Of a stretch of DNA of 64,000 nucleotides, positions 53,478-63,849 are shown in pieces (positions within the stretch are counted from its first letter, which is position 1; the number at the start of each line of letters is the position of its first letter). The notes beneath the pieces are model-generated. The model was not told the origin of the DNA. It saw only the letters and a list, made by a program, of their open reading frames with translations, and did not search any database. Origin of the DNA: Saprospiraceae bacterium (GTDB taxonomy: Bacteria; Bacteroidota; Bacteroidia; Chitinophagales; Saprospiraceae); the NCBI GenBank assembly GCA_016722285.1, contig JADKGI010000001.1, positions 1,116,001-1,180,000 on the forward strand, in the 5' to 3' direction. Position numbers and translations under genes: made by a program.

Positions 53478-53999
53478 ATGAACAGATTATTTTCAATTAT
53501 TTTATTATCACTTAGCTTTATATTATCTGGTGAAAGCCAAAAGATAGGATATATCAATTCGCAGGAAATACTGGCTTCTCTTCCTGAAGTAAAACAAGCT
53601 AATTCTGACATAGAGGTTATGAAAACCATGTTTCAGAAAAAAGGAGAAGATATGGTAAAAGAACTGCAGGGAAAATATCAGGATTTGCAGAAAAAACAGC
53701 AATCCGGTGAGTTAGCACCTGTTGATATCGACAAACAATCAGCCTTATTGAAACTGGAAGAAGCAAAATTGAGCGACTTTGAAAAATCAAGCCAGGATAA
53801 GATATATCAGAAAAGTGAAGAACTATTACAACCTATTCAGGATAGAGTAAACAAAGCGATAAAAGATGTCGCTACTGAAAATGGTTTCCTGTACATTTTT
53901 GATGCTGGCATGGGGGTGATACTCTATTCAGATCCGGCAGGTGATGCAACTAAGCTTGTTAAAATGAAGTTGGGAATAGCCCCACAACCTGAAAAATAA
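53478..53999 (+). CDS. OmpH/Skp family periplasmic chaperone, second copy
   Basis: A 173-residue paralogue of the preceding gene. It has a signal peptide (RLFSIILLSLSFILSGES) and a Skp-like domain: KIGYINSQEILASLPEVKQA, a coiled-coil stretch (KYQDLQKKQQSGELAPVDI), and KDVATENGFLYIFDAGMG at the end. It is 39 bases after the first copy and a terminator follows it at 54045-54084, so the two form a short operon. The strands are more basic and less similar than expected for a recent duplication. Confidence 0.9.
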   Translation: MNRLFSIILLSLSFILSGESQKIGYINSQEILASLPEVKQANSDIEVMKTMFQKKGEDMVKELQGKYQDLQKKQQSGELAPVDIDKQSALLKLEEAKLSDFEKSSQDKIYQKSEELLQPIQDRVNKAIKDVATENGFLYIFDAGMGVILYSDPAGDATKLVKMKLGIAPQPEK

Positions 54000-54044
54000 T
54001 AGAGAATCCTTATAACTGGAAAGGATTAAAATAAGTGTATGTTT

Positions 54045-54084
54045 AAATGGCGTTAGTATCTTAAGTGTTATTAATGCCATTTTT
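54045..54084 (+). terminator. terminator of the OmpH-like operon
   Basis: Arms AAATGGC-GTTA and TAAT-GCCATTT form an 11-bp stem with one G-T pair around a 16-base loop, followed by TTTT. It is 46 bases after the stop of the second chaperone gene. The remaining part of the 54000-54286 gap shows nothing else. Confidence 0.65.
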
Positions 54085-54286
54085 GAATTAGAATACCAGG
54101 AACTTCTATGAAATTATACTGGTAGATTATTCACTCTATTTTTAACTATGGTCATTGGAATATGGTAAAAAACAAAACTAATCCTTTAGCCTGTTAAAAA
54201 AAACGGTTCATTACATTGAAAAAGAATGAAATAGTTGGTTGCTTTATGGTATTAAAGTTCGTTTCAAACACACCATTTCAGAAAGA

Positions 54287-55237
54287 TTAAATCTTTTCCA
54301 CAATTTTATATGTGGTATCCACATCTCCCATAGTATAAAAATGGAGGCAGGGCACCCCAGCTTGTTTTAACTCGATGCACTGAGCTATACACCATTCTAT
54401 GCCCAATGAGATGATATTTTTGTCCTCTGTTTTTAGGGCTTCCGTGACGAGAGCTTCGGGAAAATTGATAAAGAATTTTCTGGGAATGGAATTTAGCTGG
54501 TATTTTCTGGTCAGAGGTTTCAGGCCTGGCACGATCGGAACATGAATGCCGGCAGCATGGCAGGCATCCCGGAATCGGAAAAAATTTGTATTGTCGAAAA
54601 ACATCTGAGTAACTATATAACTTGCTCCGGCATCTATTTTTTGTTTGAGATATTTGATATCTGTCTCAAAATTGGGTGCTTCGAAGTGTTTCTCGGGATA
54701 GCCGGCTACTCCTATGGAAAAATCGGTTGGTGATCCTTTTTCTATGTTACTGTCCAGATATATGCCATGATTCATATCATTGACCTGTTTTACAAGATCT
54801 ACGGCATATTTGTGCCCGTTGTTCTCCGGTATAAATTTGTCTTCAAATTGTCTGGCATCACCCCTGAGTGCAAGCACATTATTGATGCCTAAGAAATTAA
54901 GATCGATCAGTGCATTTTCAGTTTCTTCTACATTGAATCCACCACATATGAGATGCGGAATAGCATCAATACCGTACCGGTGCATGATTGATGCACAGAT
55001 ACCTACAGTGCCTGGACGTTTTCTAATAGCTGTTTTTTCATAATACCCACTAGGCTGTTTATTGTAAACGTACTCTTCTCTGTGATATGTCACATCAATA
55101 AACGGGGGCTTAAACTCCATCAAAGGATCGAGCGTACTAAATATGTCAGCCATGCTTCCACCTTTGAGAGGAGGAAGCACTTCAAATGAAACCAAAGTCT
55201 GACCTTGTGATTTTTTAAAGTATTCTGTTATCTTCAA
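54287..55237 (-). CDS. metF: methylenetetrahydrofolate reductase [NAD(P)H]
   Basis: A 316-residue MetF, which reduces 5,10-methylene-THF to 5-methyl-THF for methionine synthesis. I start it at TTG 55237, which gives the usual N-terminus KITEYFKKSQGQTLVSFEVL; the frame is open to TTG 55264, but that one lies in the -7 box. Family motifs are FIDVTYHREE, YGIDAIPHLICGGFN, NVLALRGDARQFED, FSIGVAGYPEKHFEAPN, GASYIVTQMFFDNTNFFRF and VPGLKPLTRKYQLNSIPRKF. The FAD-binding barrel is complete. No metE or metH is visible here. Confidence 0.93.
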   Translation of the reverse strand: MKITEYFKKSQGQTLVSFEVLPPLKGGSMADIFSTLDPLMEFKPPFIDVTYHREEYVYNKQPSGYYEKTAIRKRPGTVGICASIMHRYGIDAIPHLICGGFNVEETENALIDLNFLGINNVLALRGDARQFEDKFIPENNGHKYAVDLVKQVNDMNHGIYLDSNIEKGSPTDFSIGVAGYPEKHFEAPNFETDIKYLKQKIDAGASYIVTQMFFDNTNFFRFRDACHAAGIHVPIVPGLKPLTRKYQLNSIPRKFFINFPEALVTEALKTEDKNIISLGIEWCIAQCIELKQAGVPCLHFYTMGDVDTTYKIVEKI

Positions 55238-55261
55238 TTTGAATATTATTCTTTCGGGCAG

Positions 55262-55269
55262 CAAAGGTA
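55262..55269 (-). promoter_or_regulatory. TACCTTTG -7 box of metF
   Basis: A full match to TAnnTTTG on the minus strand with a CTTG about 21 bases upstream. Transcription would start near 55256, leaving a leader of about 19 bases before TTG 55237. Confidence 0.55.
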
Positions 55270-55521
55270 TAAAAAGTGAAAGGACAAAAACAAGGGATGC
55301 TTGTTACAAATTTTCTTTGCAGAAAATCTATATTTTGCAGAGCTCAGCATTTGCTACTTGAATCCAGGATGTTTTTAAATTTCTTGAAAAGGAATTAATA
55401 AAATATGATTAAATTATTTTAATAATAACATCACCAAACAAAAACCCAAACTGACCAAATACAAACCCAGTCTTTATCGGTTTCGTCTATCACTGCATTT
55501 TTGAACCAAAATGAAAGGTAA

Positions 55522-57195
55522 ATGAAAAAGGCCACTCAATTAATCACTTTTATTAGCATCATCAACACTCTATCAGCTGCAAATTGGTACGTAGCTCCAA
55601 ATGGAAACAATAATAATCCAGGCACTCTTTCACAACCATTCAAAACCATCCCTAAAGCCATTGAAGTGGCTGTTCCGGGAGATATTATAGAGCTGCGCAA
55701 TGGTAATTATCCTTCCAACGAAATCCGGATTTCAAAGAGCAATCTGACCATCCGAAGTTATATTGGCGAGTGGGCCATCATCACTGCTACCACCAAAGTG
55801 GAAGACATCTCGTCCTGTATTTGGTACGATGAGCCAAACGTAAAAGGCGGCACTTTAGAGCGACTCGAGATCGTGGGTGGATACTATTATGGCGTGAGTT
55901 TTGAGACCAATTGGGATTGGGGTCTACCTACCCAAAACGGAGCAAGTAATATTACCATCCGCAATTGCAAAATCCACGATACAGGTCGGGATTGTATCAA
56001 GATAAAACCTGCTTGCAACAATATCCAAATCCTTTCGAGCGAGATTTACAATTCTGGCGTTGGCATTTCAAATTCAACTGCTAATGGTGGACCAAATGCA
56101 GAAGGTATTGACAATGTGAATGGTGATGGTATGGTGATTCGCAATTGTTATATTCATGATATTAGCACTTCCGGAGTGTATGTAAAGGGTGGTGCAAAGA
56201 ATTGTATTATCGAAGAAAACCTGATTTATAGAGTTCAGGAAGGCGGCATCCTGCTTGGTTTTTATACCGATTCAGATTTTTTTGACCAAGATGGAACAAA
56301 CCCTGACTATTATGAGTGTCAATATAGCCAGGCCCGCAACAATATAGTCTATAATACAGGCGGTGCAGGAATCGGGTTTTTCGCTGCCCGCAATTGTTCA
56401 GCTTATAATAATACCGTAGTGACTGCTTCACCTAATTTTCATGCACCATTGTATTTCTCATCTGGCGAAATATGGATTAGCAATAATCTTACGCTTAAGC
56501 CACCCAATTTTAATATAGAGGTCTATAACAATATTTTTGTTGACCAAGGCGGCAATGGTGATGAAGATTATACCGTACAAATCCGGGAAGGTGCTTTGTC
56601 AGGTACCAATTTTATTAATTATAATATTTATCAAAAAATCAACCAAAATGCCAAATTTGATGATGGGATAAGCTGGCCGGCACTTACTTTTTCAAAATGG
56701 AAATCTCAATTGGGTTTTGATGCAAATAGTAAAGATGTTTCCCCAATGTTGGACAACAATTGGCATTTAACAGCAGGCAGCCCTGCAATTGATGCTGGAT
56801 ATAAATCACCTGCCAACAAAGATTATGACGCACAACCCCGCTCTGGTAACACCGATATAGGGGCTGATGAATATGGCAATGGAATGGTACTTCAAGTCCC
56901 CCCTCCTGCTAATTTCATAGGCACGGGTGCCAACACTACATTATCGAAAGTGCAAGAACTCTTCACTACTGTGTCAGTAGATGTTTATCCAAATCCAGTC
57001 AGCGAGTATATTTATGTAAAACTGGATGAAGAAAATATAATACCCAAATTAGCTATATCCAGCATTGACGGCAAGCAAATTAAAATTATAACAGGAAATA
57101 AAATCAGAGTAGAAGAATTGCCAAATGGACTTTATTTTTTGTCGATTTGGGTAAATGGGGCAAGAGCTTCTGTACCTATTATTGTGCAGCATTAA
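55522..57195 (+). CDS. T9SS type A secreted right-handed beta-helix protein
   Basis: A 557-residue secreted protein. The signal peptide is followed by NWYVAPNGNNNNPGTLSQPF, the usual start of DUF1565/pectate-lyase-like beta-helices. Residues 40-400 are parallel beta-helix rungs (NITIRNCKIHDTGRDCIKI, GMVIRNCYIHDISTSGVYV, CIIEENLIYRVQEGGILLGF). The last 75 residues are a type A sorting domain (VDVYPNPVSEYIYVKLDEEN, VEELPNGLYFLSIW) that sends the protein through the T9SS to the cell surface. Related proteins are polysaccharide lyases or adhesins, but no catalytic residues could be assigned. It stands alone on the plus strand. Confidence 0.9.
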   Translation: MKKATQLITFISIINTLSAANWYVAPNGNNNNPGTLSQPFKTIPKAIEVAVPGDIIELRNGNYPSNEIRISKSNLTIRSYIGEWAIITATTKVEDISSCIWYDEPNVKGGTLERLEIVGGYYYGVSFETNWDWGLPTQNGASNITIRNCKIHDTGRDCIKIKPACNNIQILSSEIYNSGVGISNSTANGGPNAEGIDNVNGDGMVIRNCYIHDISTSGVYVKGGAKNCIIEENLIYRVQEGGILLGFYTDSDFFDQDGTNPDYYECQYSQARNNIVYNTGGAGIGFFAARNCSAYNNTVVTASPNFHAPLYFSSGEIWISNNLTLKPPNFNIEVYNNIFVDQGGNGDEDYTVQIREGALSGTNFINYNIYQKINQNAKFDDGISWPALTFSKWKSQLGFDANSKDVSPMLDNNWHLTAGSPAIDAGYKSPANKDYDAQPRSGNTDIGADEYGNGMVLQVPPPANFIGTGANTTLSKVQELFTTVSVDVYPNPVSEYIYVKLDEENIIPKLAISSIDGKQIKIITGNKIRVEELPNGLYFLSIWVNGARASVPIIVQH

Positions 57196-57239
57196 ATTTT
57201 TTAAATCACTTCCAATAGAAATATTAAAATTCCTACAAC

Positions 57240-57747
57240 ATGTATCAAAAAATAAAGAACCTAATACCAATCATTTCGATTATCCTGATTTCATTCTCTT
57301 CTATTATGTGTAATAAAGCAGAAAATATCGAACCAGTATATACCTCGCTCATTGGCAAATGGGAATTGATATCTTACACAATTGAAGCAGTAAAACTAAA
57401 TGGCGAAGAATTCAATTACTTTGAAGACTACAAAAAAAATGGAAATGCGCTTGCTTGGGAGTTTTTTGATAATGGTATCATGAAGGCTACAGAAAATAAC
57501 GTCACCGTGAATTCAAATTGGTTACTGAAGGTGGAGAGGCTGTCTGGTATGAGTATTGATAAAGGACAATTGATATTGACAGGTCAATATGCTGACCAGG
57601 TAAAAAACGGCATTGAAACTGAATGAATTGTCCTATCATATTGTAACTACGGCGTCTTCCAACACAATGCACGTTTTAATAGATCCTGCCAACCTATCCA
57701 GTATCTATTCAAAAGTGACCATAGATTATCTTTATCAAAGATTATGA
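57240..57747 (+). CDS. lipocalin-like lipoprotein, frameshifted
   Basis: A lipoprotein of about 168 residues when the frame is restored. The signal (IPIISIILISFSSIMC) ends in a lipobox. The mature part is a lipocalin-like strand set (LIGKWELISYTIEAVKLNGE, EFFDNGIMKATENNVTVNS, KGQLILTGQYADQVKNG). The open frame from ATG 57240 ends at 57626. The frame beyond the A6 run at 57602-57607 continues as ALKLNELSYHIVTTASSN and stops at 57747, so one A is probably extra. Lipocalin-like lipoproteins are common in Bacteroidota and bind small lipophilic ligands; the role is unknown. Confidence 0.7.
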
Positions 57748-57784
57748 AAATATCAATAAATATTATCCATTTAATTTTACATTT

Positions 57785-58308
57785 ATGAAAAGCCCCCTCT
57801 TTTTTTGCACATCTTTATGTCTCTTTATAATTGCCTGCGGCAATCCAGTGAAACAATCAGACACGGTAACAATTTCGGCAACTGAGTCAAAAAATTAACG
57901 ACTGAAAATTATTTATCCATGGATATAAATGGCGTTCAATGGAAAGCTGACCATGATATATTTGGCGCATTCCACCCAAAGGGTTATAATAACGTCATTA
58001 TGATTTCGGGAAAGAAAGGTGCGAAAGATGCAACAGAACAAGGCTTCAACATCAATATTTACAATACTGTAGGGACAGGATCTTATTATTTAAAAAACGA
58101 TAATACCGACCTGAGTGTAGCACAGATGAGTGGTTGGGACGAGCAAAACTTTATATGTGGCAGTGGAACTGGTTTCGAAATGAAAGTGAAAATAACCTCC
58201 ATTTCCAGTAATCCAGATTTGGTGGAAGCCACTTTTGAGGGCGAAATGATTTGCGTCATGAACGATATTTTGAAAATAACCAACGGTAAGTTTTATTATC
58301 ACGAATGA
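57785..58308 (+). CDS. small lipoprotein, frameshifted near its N-terminus
   Basis: ATG 57785 opens a typical lipoprotein signal (FFCTSLCLFIIACGN) and reads NPVKQSDTVTISATESK before a stop. One additional A in the A6 run at 57889-57894 continues it as KLTTENYLSMDINGVQWKAD, and thus into the 129-residue frame 57919-58308. The mature protein has a beta-rich domain: ADHDIFGAFHPKGYNNVIMI, FNINIYNTVGTGSYYLKND and FEMKVKITSISSNPDLVEAT. This resembles the DUF6252-type family but I am not sure. It is probably an outer-membrane lipoprotein of unknown role. It lies between two further small genes on the plus strand. Confidence 0.7.
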
Positions 58309-58317
58309 ACCTAATAA

Positions 58318-58905
58318 ATGAAATATCCGATCAATGTCAAAGTCGCCATCTTCGGTATCGTTTTATTAGTAATCCTCAGCAAGGTCGGGTGTTTTTATTT
58401 GGATAAAAAATACGAGACTTATATGCGCCCTTGGGCTTTTAGTTCTGATCCATTAAAGCCACTACTTGTCGGGAAATGGGGAGGAAGTGTTATCGATCCC
58501 GACAATCGCATACATGAGGTAGAAATGGAGATTTTCTTGCCAACAACCGATGAAGACCGATGGAATCGGATGAGTTCCCGACAAATCAAACATGACTTCA
58601 GTAATACAACCTATTTCGATGGCATAGCTGTACTGAAAACCAATGGCAGCATTGATACTTGCGAGCTTTGGGGCGGATTGGAAAAAGCAGATGGCTTCGA
58701 AATTCACTTCCAGCTTAACCCCATTAATGACATACATCCTCCTGGATTCAATCTAAATCTTCTCAATGGTACATGGCACGAAAACACCTTAAACCTAACA
58801 GTGGATTTCGCCTTTTTCAAAACTGATGGCAGTAGTTTTTATAATAGTGAAGACCCTCGATATGATACCAAAGGAATACTTGTTTTGAATCGAATAACCA
58901 ACTGA
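58318..58905 (+). CDS. hypothetical membrane-anchored protein
   Basis: A 195-residue protein with one N-terminal hydrophobic helix (VKVAIFGIVLLVILSKVGCF) that may serve as an uncleaved anchor or as a lipoprotein signal (SKVGC). The rest is beta-rich (LVGKWGGSVIDPDNRIHEVE, GIAVLKTNGSIDTCELWGGL, NPINDIHPPGFNLNLLNGTW) and looks like a lipocalin-type barrel. It follows the lipoprotein gene by 9 bases and may be translated with it. No named family fits with confidence. Confidence 0.65.
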   Translation: MKYPINVKVAIFGIVLLVILSKVGCFYLDKKYETYMRPWAFSSDPLKPLLVGKWGGSVIDPDNRIHEVEMEIFLPTTDEDRWNRMSSRQIKHDFSNTTYFDGIAVLKTNGSIDTCELWGGLEKADGFEIHFQLNPINDIHPPGFNLNLLNGTWHENTLNLTVDFAFFKTDGSSFYNSEDPRYDTKGILVLNRITN

Positions 58906-59361
58906 AACGAGCCTTTTCAAAATTTAGTTAATCATTTTCACTGAACAAATTTCCAATTTAATGAAATCAATAATCTGCCTTCAAGTAAGACTGACAAAGT
59001 TGTGCTTCCTATATTTTTATGTCCTTCTCTTTATGCCAGCCTACTGGAATCATAAGATCCATCTTTTTGAAGGTTCTAACTTATGGAATAGCGCGCTAAC
59101 TGATAGACCTTTTTATTGTCGGTGATCGAGTGAACAATCAGCTTGAGACGAGTATGCCAAAGTTTGTAATGTATATATTGGCTAGAGAGATAAGAATCAA
59201 GTTGCTATTTTAAGAGAAGTAAAGAAAGTTTGAATTCAAATATGATGAAAATCTGGAAAAGATTTTGATATTTATCCTCATAACGACTTAATGTTGCTTT
59301 GATGACATTCCGTCACTAGGGAATATAATTGAAAGCACCATTGTCTGATAAAATATTGAGT
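58906..59361. other. intergenic gap with a short open frame
   Basis: About 456 bases before the decayed kinase. A 54-codon frame at 58961-59125 has a hydrophobic stretch (CFLYFYVLLFMPAYW) but nothing to show that it is a gene. I see no clear repeat or promoter. Confidence 0.4.
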
Positions 59362-61137
59362 ATGCGTTTGTTCCTTCTTTTGCTGCTTTTCACAACCATC
59401 GCACAAGCGCAAGCCATCAACTATTTCAACCATTTCACAGAAAAAGACGGACTTACTGACAATAAAGTTCAGTGCATTTTAAGAGATAAACAGGGCTACC
59501 TTTGGGTCGGAACGTCCAACGGTCTGAACCGCTACGATGGATACAATTTTCGGCACTATTTCCCTAACTCAAGGCAGCCAAACAAAACCGTTAGCAATGA
59601 GTTTATTGCAGATATAGATCAGGACTCCGCGGGCATTATCTGGCTGGCCACCAACAATGGACTGAATCGCTACGACCCACGCACAGAGACTTTTACCATC
59701 TGGAAAAATACTGGCCGCAATGATGGCTCATTACCCAACTCTTTAGTTAGGAATATCCTGGTAGACGACCACCAAAAACTATGGCTGGCCTGCGACAATC
59801 GTGATCTTGCTCATTTCGATCCTATAACAGGCGTTTTCAAAACCTATCCATGGAAGGCTTTTTTAGAACGAGCTCAGCCGCAGTCAGCAAATTCTGATTA
59901 TAAAAACATTTTTACTATTCGCCCCAAGGACAAACATGAACTGTGGCTCCATACCAATTTTGGACTTTTTAGTTTCGACACTTTGACAGAGCTTTTTACT
60001 TCATATCCACTCACTTCTGGAAGGCTTGCTACAATAAAACCTTCTGACTGCCCCGATCTAGTTTATCAAGGTTCTTTGGGCAAAGATGTCTTGCGCTACG
60101 ACCCATGTAAGGAAGAATGGGCTCAGGTACAATTGCCAATACGTGTTACCTCAATAGACGGTCGCAGGTATGTTCCGTTGGTTTTCGATTTTGGAAAGAG
60201 TTATGGGGTGTGCAGCCAAAAAGGGCTTCTTTTGATGGACAAAACCACTTTGAACTTGTCGCTTGTAGGACCAACTTTACAAAATGGATTTACTGCCCCA
60301 ACAGGATTATTGCAGGCTTATTTTGCTGAAGCAAACGGGATGCTTTGGCTCGGAGGTGACAAGGGGCTTTGGCTGTACGATCCATTGGCCCAGCACTTCG
60401 ATTATACAGCGTTAAAGCCAGAAAATACTAAGGATGTGTACAATACGTTCTGCCGTTTCACAGATTCTAAAGTGGACGGTCGACACTATTTGCTCGACTT
60501 TTATTTAGGCCATCTGCAAGTTTATGAAAATAATATCCACCTGAAAACCATTGCTTTGCCAGGACAGACTTCCCTTCTATATGAAGATAAAGGCGGCAAA
60601 CTTTGGGTAGGCGGAGGCCATCAGCTTTTTCAACTAGATCGACAATCTTTGCGACTCCAGCCTTTTATTCTTCCATCAGAAATTCGCCCACAGAACCATT
60701 CTATTTTTATTGATATGATAGAGGATGCCGCTGGTAATTATTGGTTTGCCACCAATCATGCTGGTATTATTGTTTGGCAACCAAAATCAAATCACTGGTG
60801 GAAACCTGGAAAGGCGGATGGATTTATTGCCCATGCAGCCACTGCCTTATTTGCGGATCAGGAATATAAAACTGTCTGGATTGCAACTGAAGATTATGGA
60901 TTGTTTCGCTATGACGAAGTAACGCGAAAATTCACTTTGTACCGTCAAGAAGAATCTAATCCTGAAAATAGCATAGGAGCCTACTGTGTTAATTCTGTAT
61001 GCAAAGATGGACAAGGCAAAATTTGGGTAGCTACCAATCCTGGGGGTATATCCCGTTTCGATTATAATGCTCCGTTGGGTAAAGAATTTATTACGTTAAA
61101 CAAAGAAGACGGTCTGCCCATTACGCTGATTCTCTGA
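59362..61137 (+). pseudogene. beta-propeller sensor kinase, N-terminal remnant
   Basis: The 5' part of a propeller-type LytS kinase. It has a signal peptide from ATG 59362 (MRLFLLLLLFTTIAQAQA) and propeller repeats starting HFTEKDGLTDNKVQCILRD, DSAGIIWLATNNGLNRYDP and others to 61100 (GQGKIWVATNPGGISRFDYN). It stops at 61137 right after NKEDGLP. In relatives this phrase is followed by another 120-150 residues of propeller and the start of Y_Y_Y, which are missing here. So the gene has lost a segment at about 61117-61125, and not just one base. Confidence 0.8.
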
Positions 61138-62057
61138 ATATCAATTACTTAAAACAAGTAAATCTCAATTGGCAAGAGAATTTTTTCTCATTTGATTTTG
61201 CATCTGTACATTTTTCTCAACCGCAAAAAAACGAATACGCCTATAGATTGCGGGATTTTGATACTGATTGGATTTTTACCAAAAACAACCACTCCGCCAG
61301 TTATACAAACGTGCCCCCAGGGATTTATTTATCTATAACACTTTGGTTTCTATATCGGTGGAGGATTGGCCAAATCCGTAAGGAAGCCGCTTTAAAGACC
61401 GAATTCAATCAACGTATCGCCCGCACGGAGATGGCTGCCTTTAGAGCGCAGATGAATCCTCATTTTGTGTTCAATTGCCTCAGTTCGATCAACCGTTTTA
61501 TTCTAGTAAATAAACCCAATGAAGCATCAGACTATCTGACCAAATTCAGCCGTCTCATTCGCCTAATTTTGGACAACAGCCGTACAGAAACAGTTCCTTT
61601 GGACAAGGAATTGGATGCGCTCAAATTGTATATGGAGATGGAGCAAATGCGTTTTTCTGATCGTTTTGTCTATTCTTTAGTAGTGGGCAAGGATGTACAA
61701 CCAGAGCATCTGGAAGTGCCACCTTTGCTCTTCCAGCCTTTTGTCGAAAATGCCATATGGCATGGACTCATGCACAAAAAAGAACAAGGTCTGCTAGAAG
61801 TACGGGTATTTTACATGGACAAAAAATTGTGCGTTGAAGTCGAGGATAACGGCATTGGCCGCCAACGAGCCATGGAATTAAAAAGTCGATCTGCAACTGT
61901 CCATAAATCACTTGGCATGAAAGTAACTACCGATCGGTTGGAAGTTATCAACCAATTGTACGATACCAATGCGGAAGTGATGATAGATGATTTGGAAAAT
62001 GACCAAGGAGAGCCAGTAGGGACAAAGGTTCGGATTGTATTAGGGATAGTTTATTAA
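61125..62057 (+). pseudogene. beta-propeller sensor kinase, Y_Y_Y remnant and kinase domain
   Basis: The 3' part of the same gene. It reads ADSLNINYLKQVNLNWQE and a partial Y_Y_Y domain (KNEYAYRLRDFDTDWIF, SYTNVPPGIYLS), then jumps at once to the end of the transmembrane helix (ITLWFLYRWRIGQIR). About 60-70 residues are missing there, including the end of Y_Y_Y and most of the helix. The kinase part is intact: AFRAQMNPHFVFNCLSSINR with the phosphoacceptor His, LLFQPFVENAIWHGL and VEDNGIGRQRAMEL. An internal ATG at 61248 exists. Two separate losses point to true decay or mis-assembly. Confidence 0.8.
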
Positions 62058-62073
62058 GAATAAAAATTATATT

Positions 62074-62810
62074 ATGACTACTTATCTTATTGACGACGAG
62101 CCCAATTGCACAGAGGTATTGCAATTACTCTTAGAAAAACATTGTCCTTCGGTGCAAATAAACGGCATATTTAATGACTCTGAAAAAGCATTAGAGCATA
62201 TTCTTCATACCAGACCTGAATTGATATTTCTGGATATAGAGATGCCGATGCTCAATGGGTTTGACTTATTACGACTATGTGAACCCCTTGATTTTAAAGT
62301 AATATTTACGACTGCTTATGATCAATATGCGGTAAAGGCTTTCAAATTCAATGCGCTTGATTATTTGCTAAAACCTATCGATAAAGAAGAATTAATATCT
62401 GCAGTAAAAAAAATGCAAAGCAATCTATTACCAAGTTTGATGCAATTAAACCCTGCTCAACACATCAAAAACAACCCTATCCCGGAGCGGATTGCCTTGC
62501 CCGTTGGGTATGAATTAGTATTTGTGGAAGTGGCTGATATTATTTTTTGCGAATCAGATGGTAGTTATGTATCGGTGTTTTTACATGGGCAAAATAAGCC
62601 CATCATATTGTCAAAATCACTACGGGAATTAGAGGAATTGCTTAATAACTCCGATTTTTTCGGTCACATAATACGTATTTGGTGAATTTAAAGCATATCA
62701 AGAAAATCAATCGAATGGATGGATGGGAAATTATAATGGACAATGGTAGGTCACTACCAGTGGCGAGGGCCAAAAAAGTGAACTTGATGGAGATAATATC
62801 GAAAATTTAA
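62074..62810 (+). CDS. LytTR response regulator, frameshifted near its C-terminus
   Basis: A regulator of about 245 residues that pairs with the decayed kinase 16 bases upstream. The receiver has Asp54 (IFLDIEMPMLNG), Thr79-80 and Lys100 (YLLKPIDKEELI). The LytTR domain covers about 140-245 (ADIIFCESDGSYVSVFLHG). In the assembly the frame ends at 62685 after FFGHIIRIW. One extra T in the T6 run at 62655-62660 gives FFRSHNTYLVNLKHIKKINR and continues to MEIISKI with stop at 62810, the normal LytTR end. Confidence 0.85.
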
Positions 62811-63156
62811 TGCTTTAAAGCTTTTACATTTAAACGCATTAATGAAATCTTTTATCGATTAAAAGAGAAAATAGAAAAATCAAATCATCACCTTGTATGT
62901 TAAAAATTATGTGCATAGACAACTTTTTTAACTTCTACCTTCACTTAGTTCTTTCCAACGCATTGACAATCACATCGACTTCCTATTACTGAATAAACAG
63001 GGGTGTTGAATTAATAATGGTATAAGGCGATGTTTTGACAATAGGTCCATGCTTTAACGTAACTTGATTAATAGCAGAAATGATAAGTTTGGAATTAAGT
63101 GGTCTGAATTTAAAATATATGGCAAAATAATTTTGATAAGTAGATAAGGCTTTTCC
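62811..63156. other. intergenic gap
   Basis: About 346 AT-rich bases between the convergent regulator and CarboxypepD_reg-like genes. I see no gene and no clear hairpin or repeat. Confidence 0.5.
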
Positions 63157-63849
63157 CTATTTTACATAAATGTTGTCTGGTGTAAAATAATTACTTATTA
63201 TCTTTCTTTTTATAATCGCCCCTGCGCCAGGCGCATCAATAAATTTCTTCCAGGCCAGTGGATTGAATATATTTTGCGGTTTTGTTTGACCGGTGTATAT
63301 ATAGTCGGCAGCCTGTTGTTTCAGAACAAGGCTGGAAGTCTCTCTGCCATCAGCGGGTATGGAGTATCTGATTTCCTTCATTTTTTCCTCCGCGAGGTTT
63401 GCCATAGCATTCTCTCTCAGCTCGTTATTGATATCAATTTCCAGAAATTCCTGCTTAAAATGATCTTTGCTGGGCCAGGGAAAAATGACGGCTTCCGGCA
63501 ATAGTATATTGTCCTCAGTCATTATCTGAATCCATTTATATTTAGCTGATTGCAGCGTATCCGGAATTTTTATTTCAGCGGTCTTATACCCGATTCTGGA
63601 AAAAACGATGGTTTCTCCCGGGAGTGCAACAAATGAAAAGAAACCGTCAAAATCAGCAGCAGCACCTCTACTGGTACCCATGACAGCTACGTTGGTATAA
63701 GGCAATGGTCTGGGTTCACCTTTTTCATCTTCATAAAAAACCATACCAGAAAACTCTATGACTTTGAGTGGTTCAGTCTTTTGCTGTGCTGACAATGAAA
63801 AGGATAAAATAAGACCTAATGCAATAAGTGGAAATAATCTGAATATCAT
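63157..63849 (-). CDS. CarboxypepD_reg-like domain protein
   Basis: A 230-residue exported protein. The signal peptide (FRLFPLIALGLILSFSLSA) is followed by a carboxypeptidase regulatory-like beta domain at about 33-115 (PLPYTNVAVMGTSRGAAADFDGF in part, FFSFVALPGETIVFSRIGYK, TAEIKIPDTLQS). This domain is common at the N-terminus of TonB-dependent receptors, but here it stands without the receptor barrel. The C-terminal 100 residues are helical and basic (REDNAMANL-like helix, IIKRKIISNYF) and are typical of a Bacteroidota family of unknown role. It is the last gene of the window; 63850-64000 shows no gene. Confidence 0.8.
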   Translation of the reverse strand: MIFRLFPLIALGLILSFSLSAQQKTEPLKVIEFSGMVFYEDEKGEPRPLPYTNVAVMGTSRGAAADFDGFFSFVALPGETIVFSRIGYKTAEIKIPDTLQSAKYKWIQIMTEDNILLPEAVIFPWPSKDHFKQEFLEIDINNELRENAMANLAEEKMKEIRYSIPADGRETSSLVLKQQAADYIYTGQTKPQNIFNPLAWKKFIDAPGAGAIIKRKIISNYFTPDNIYVK

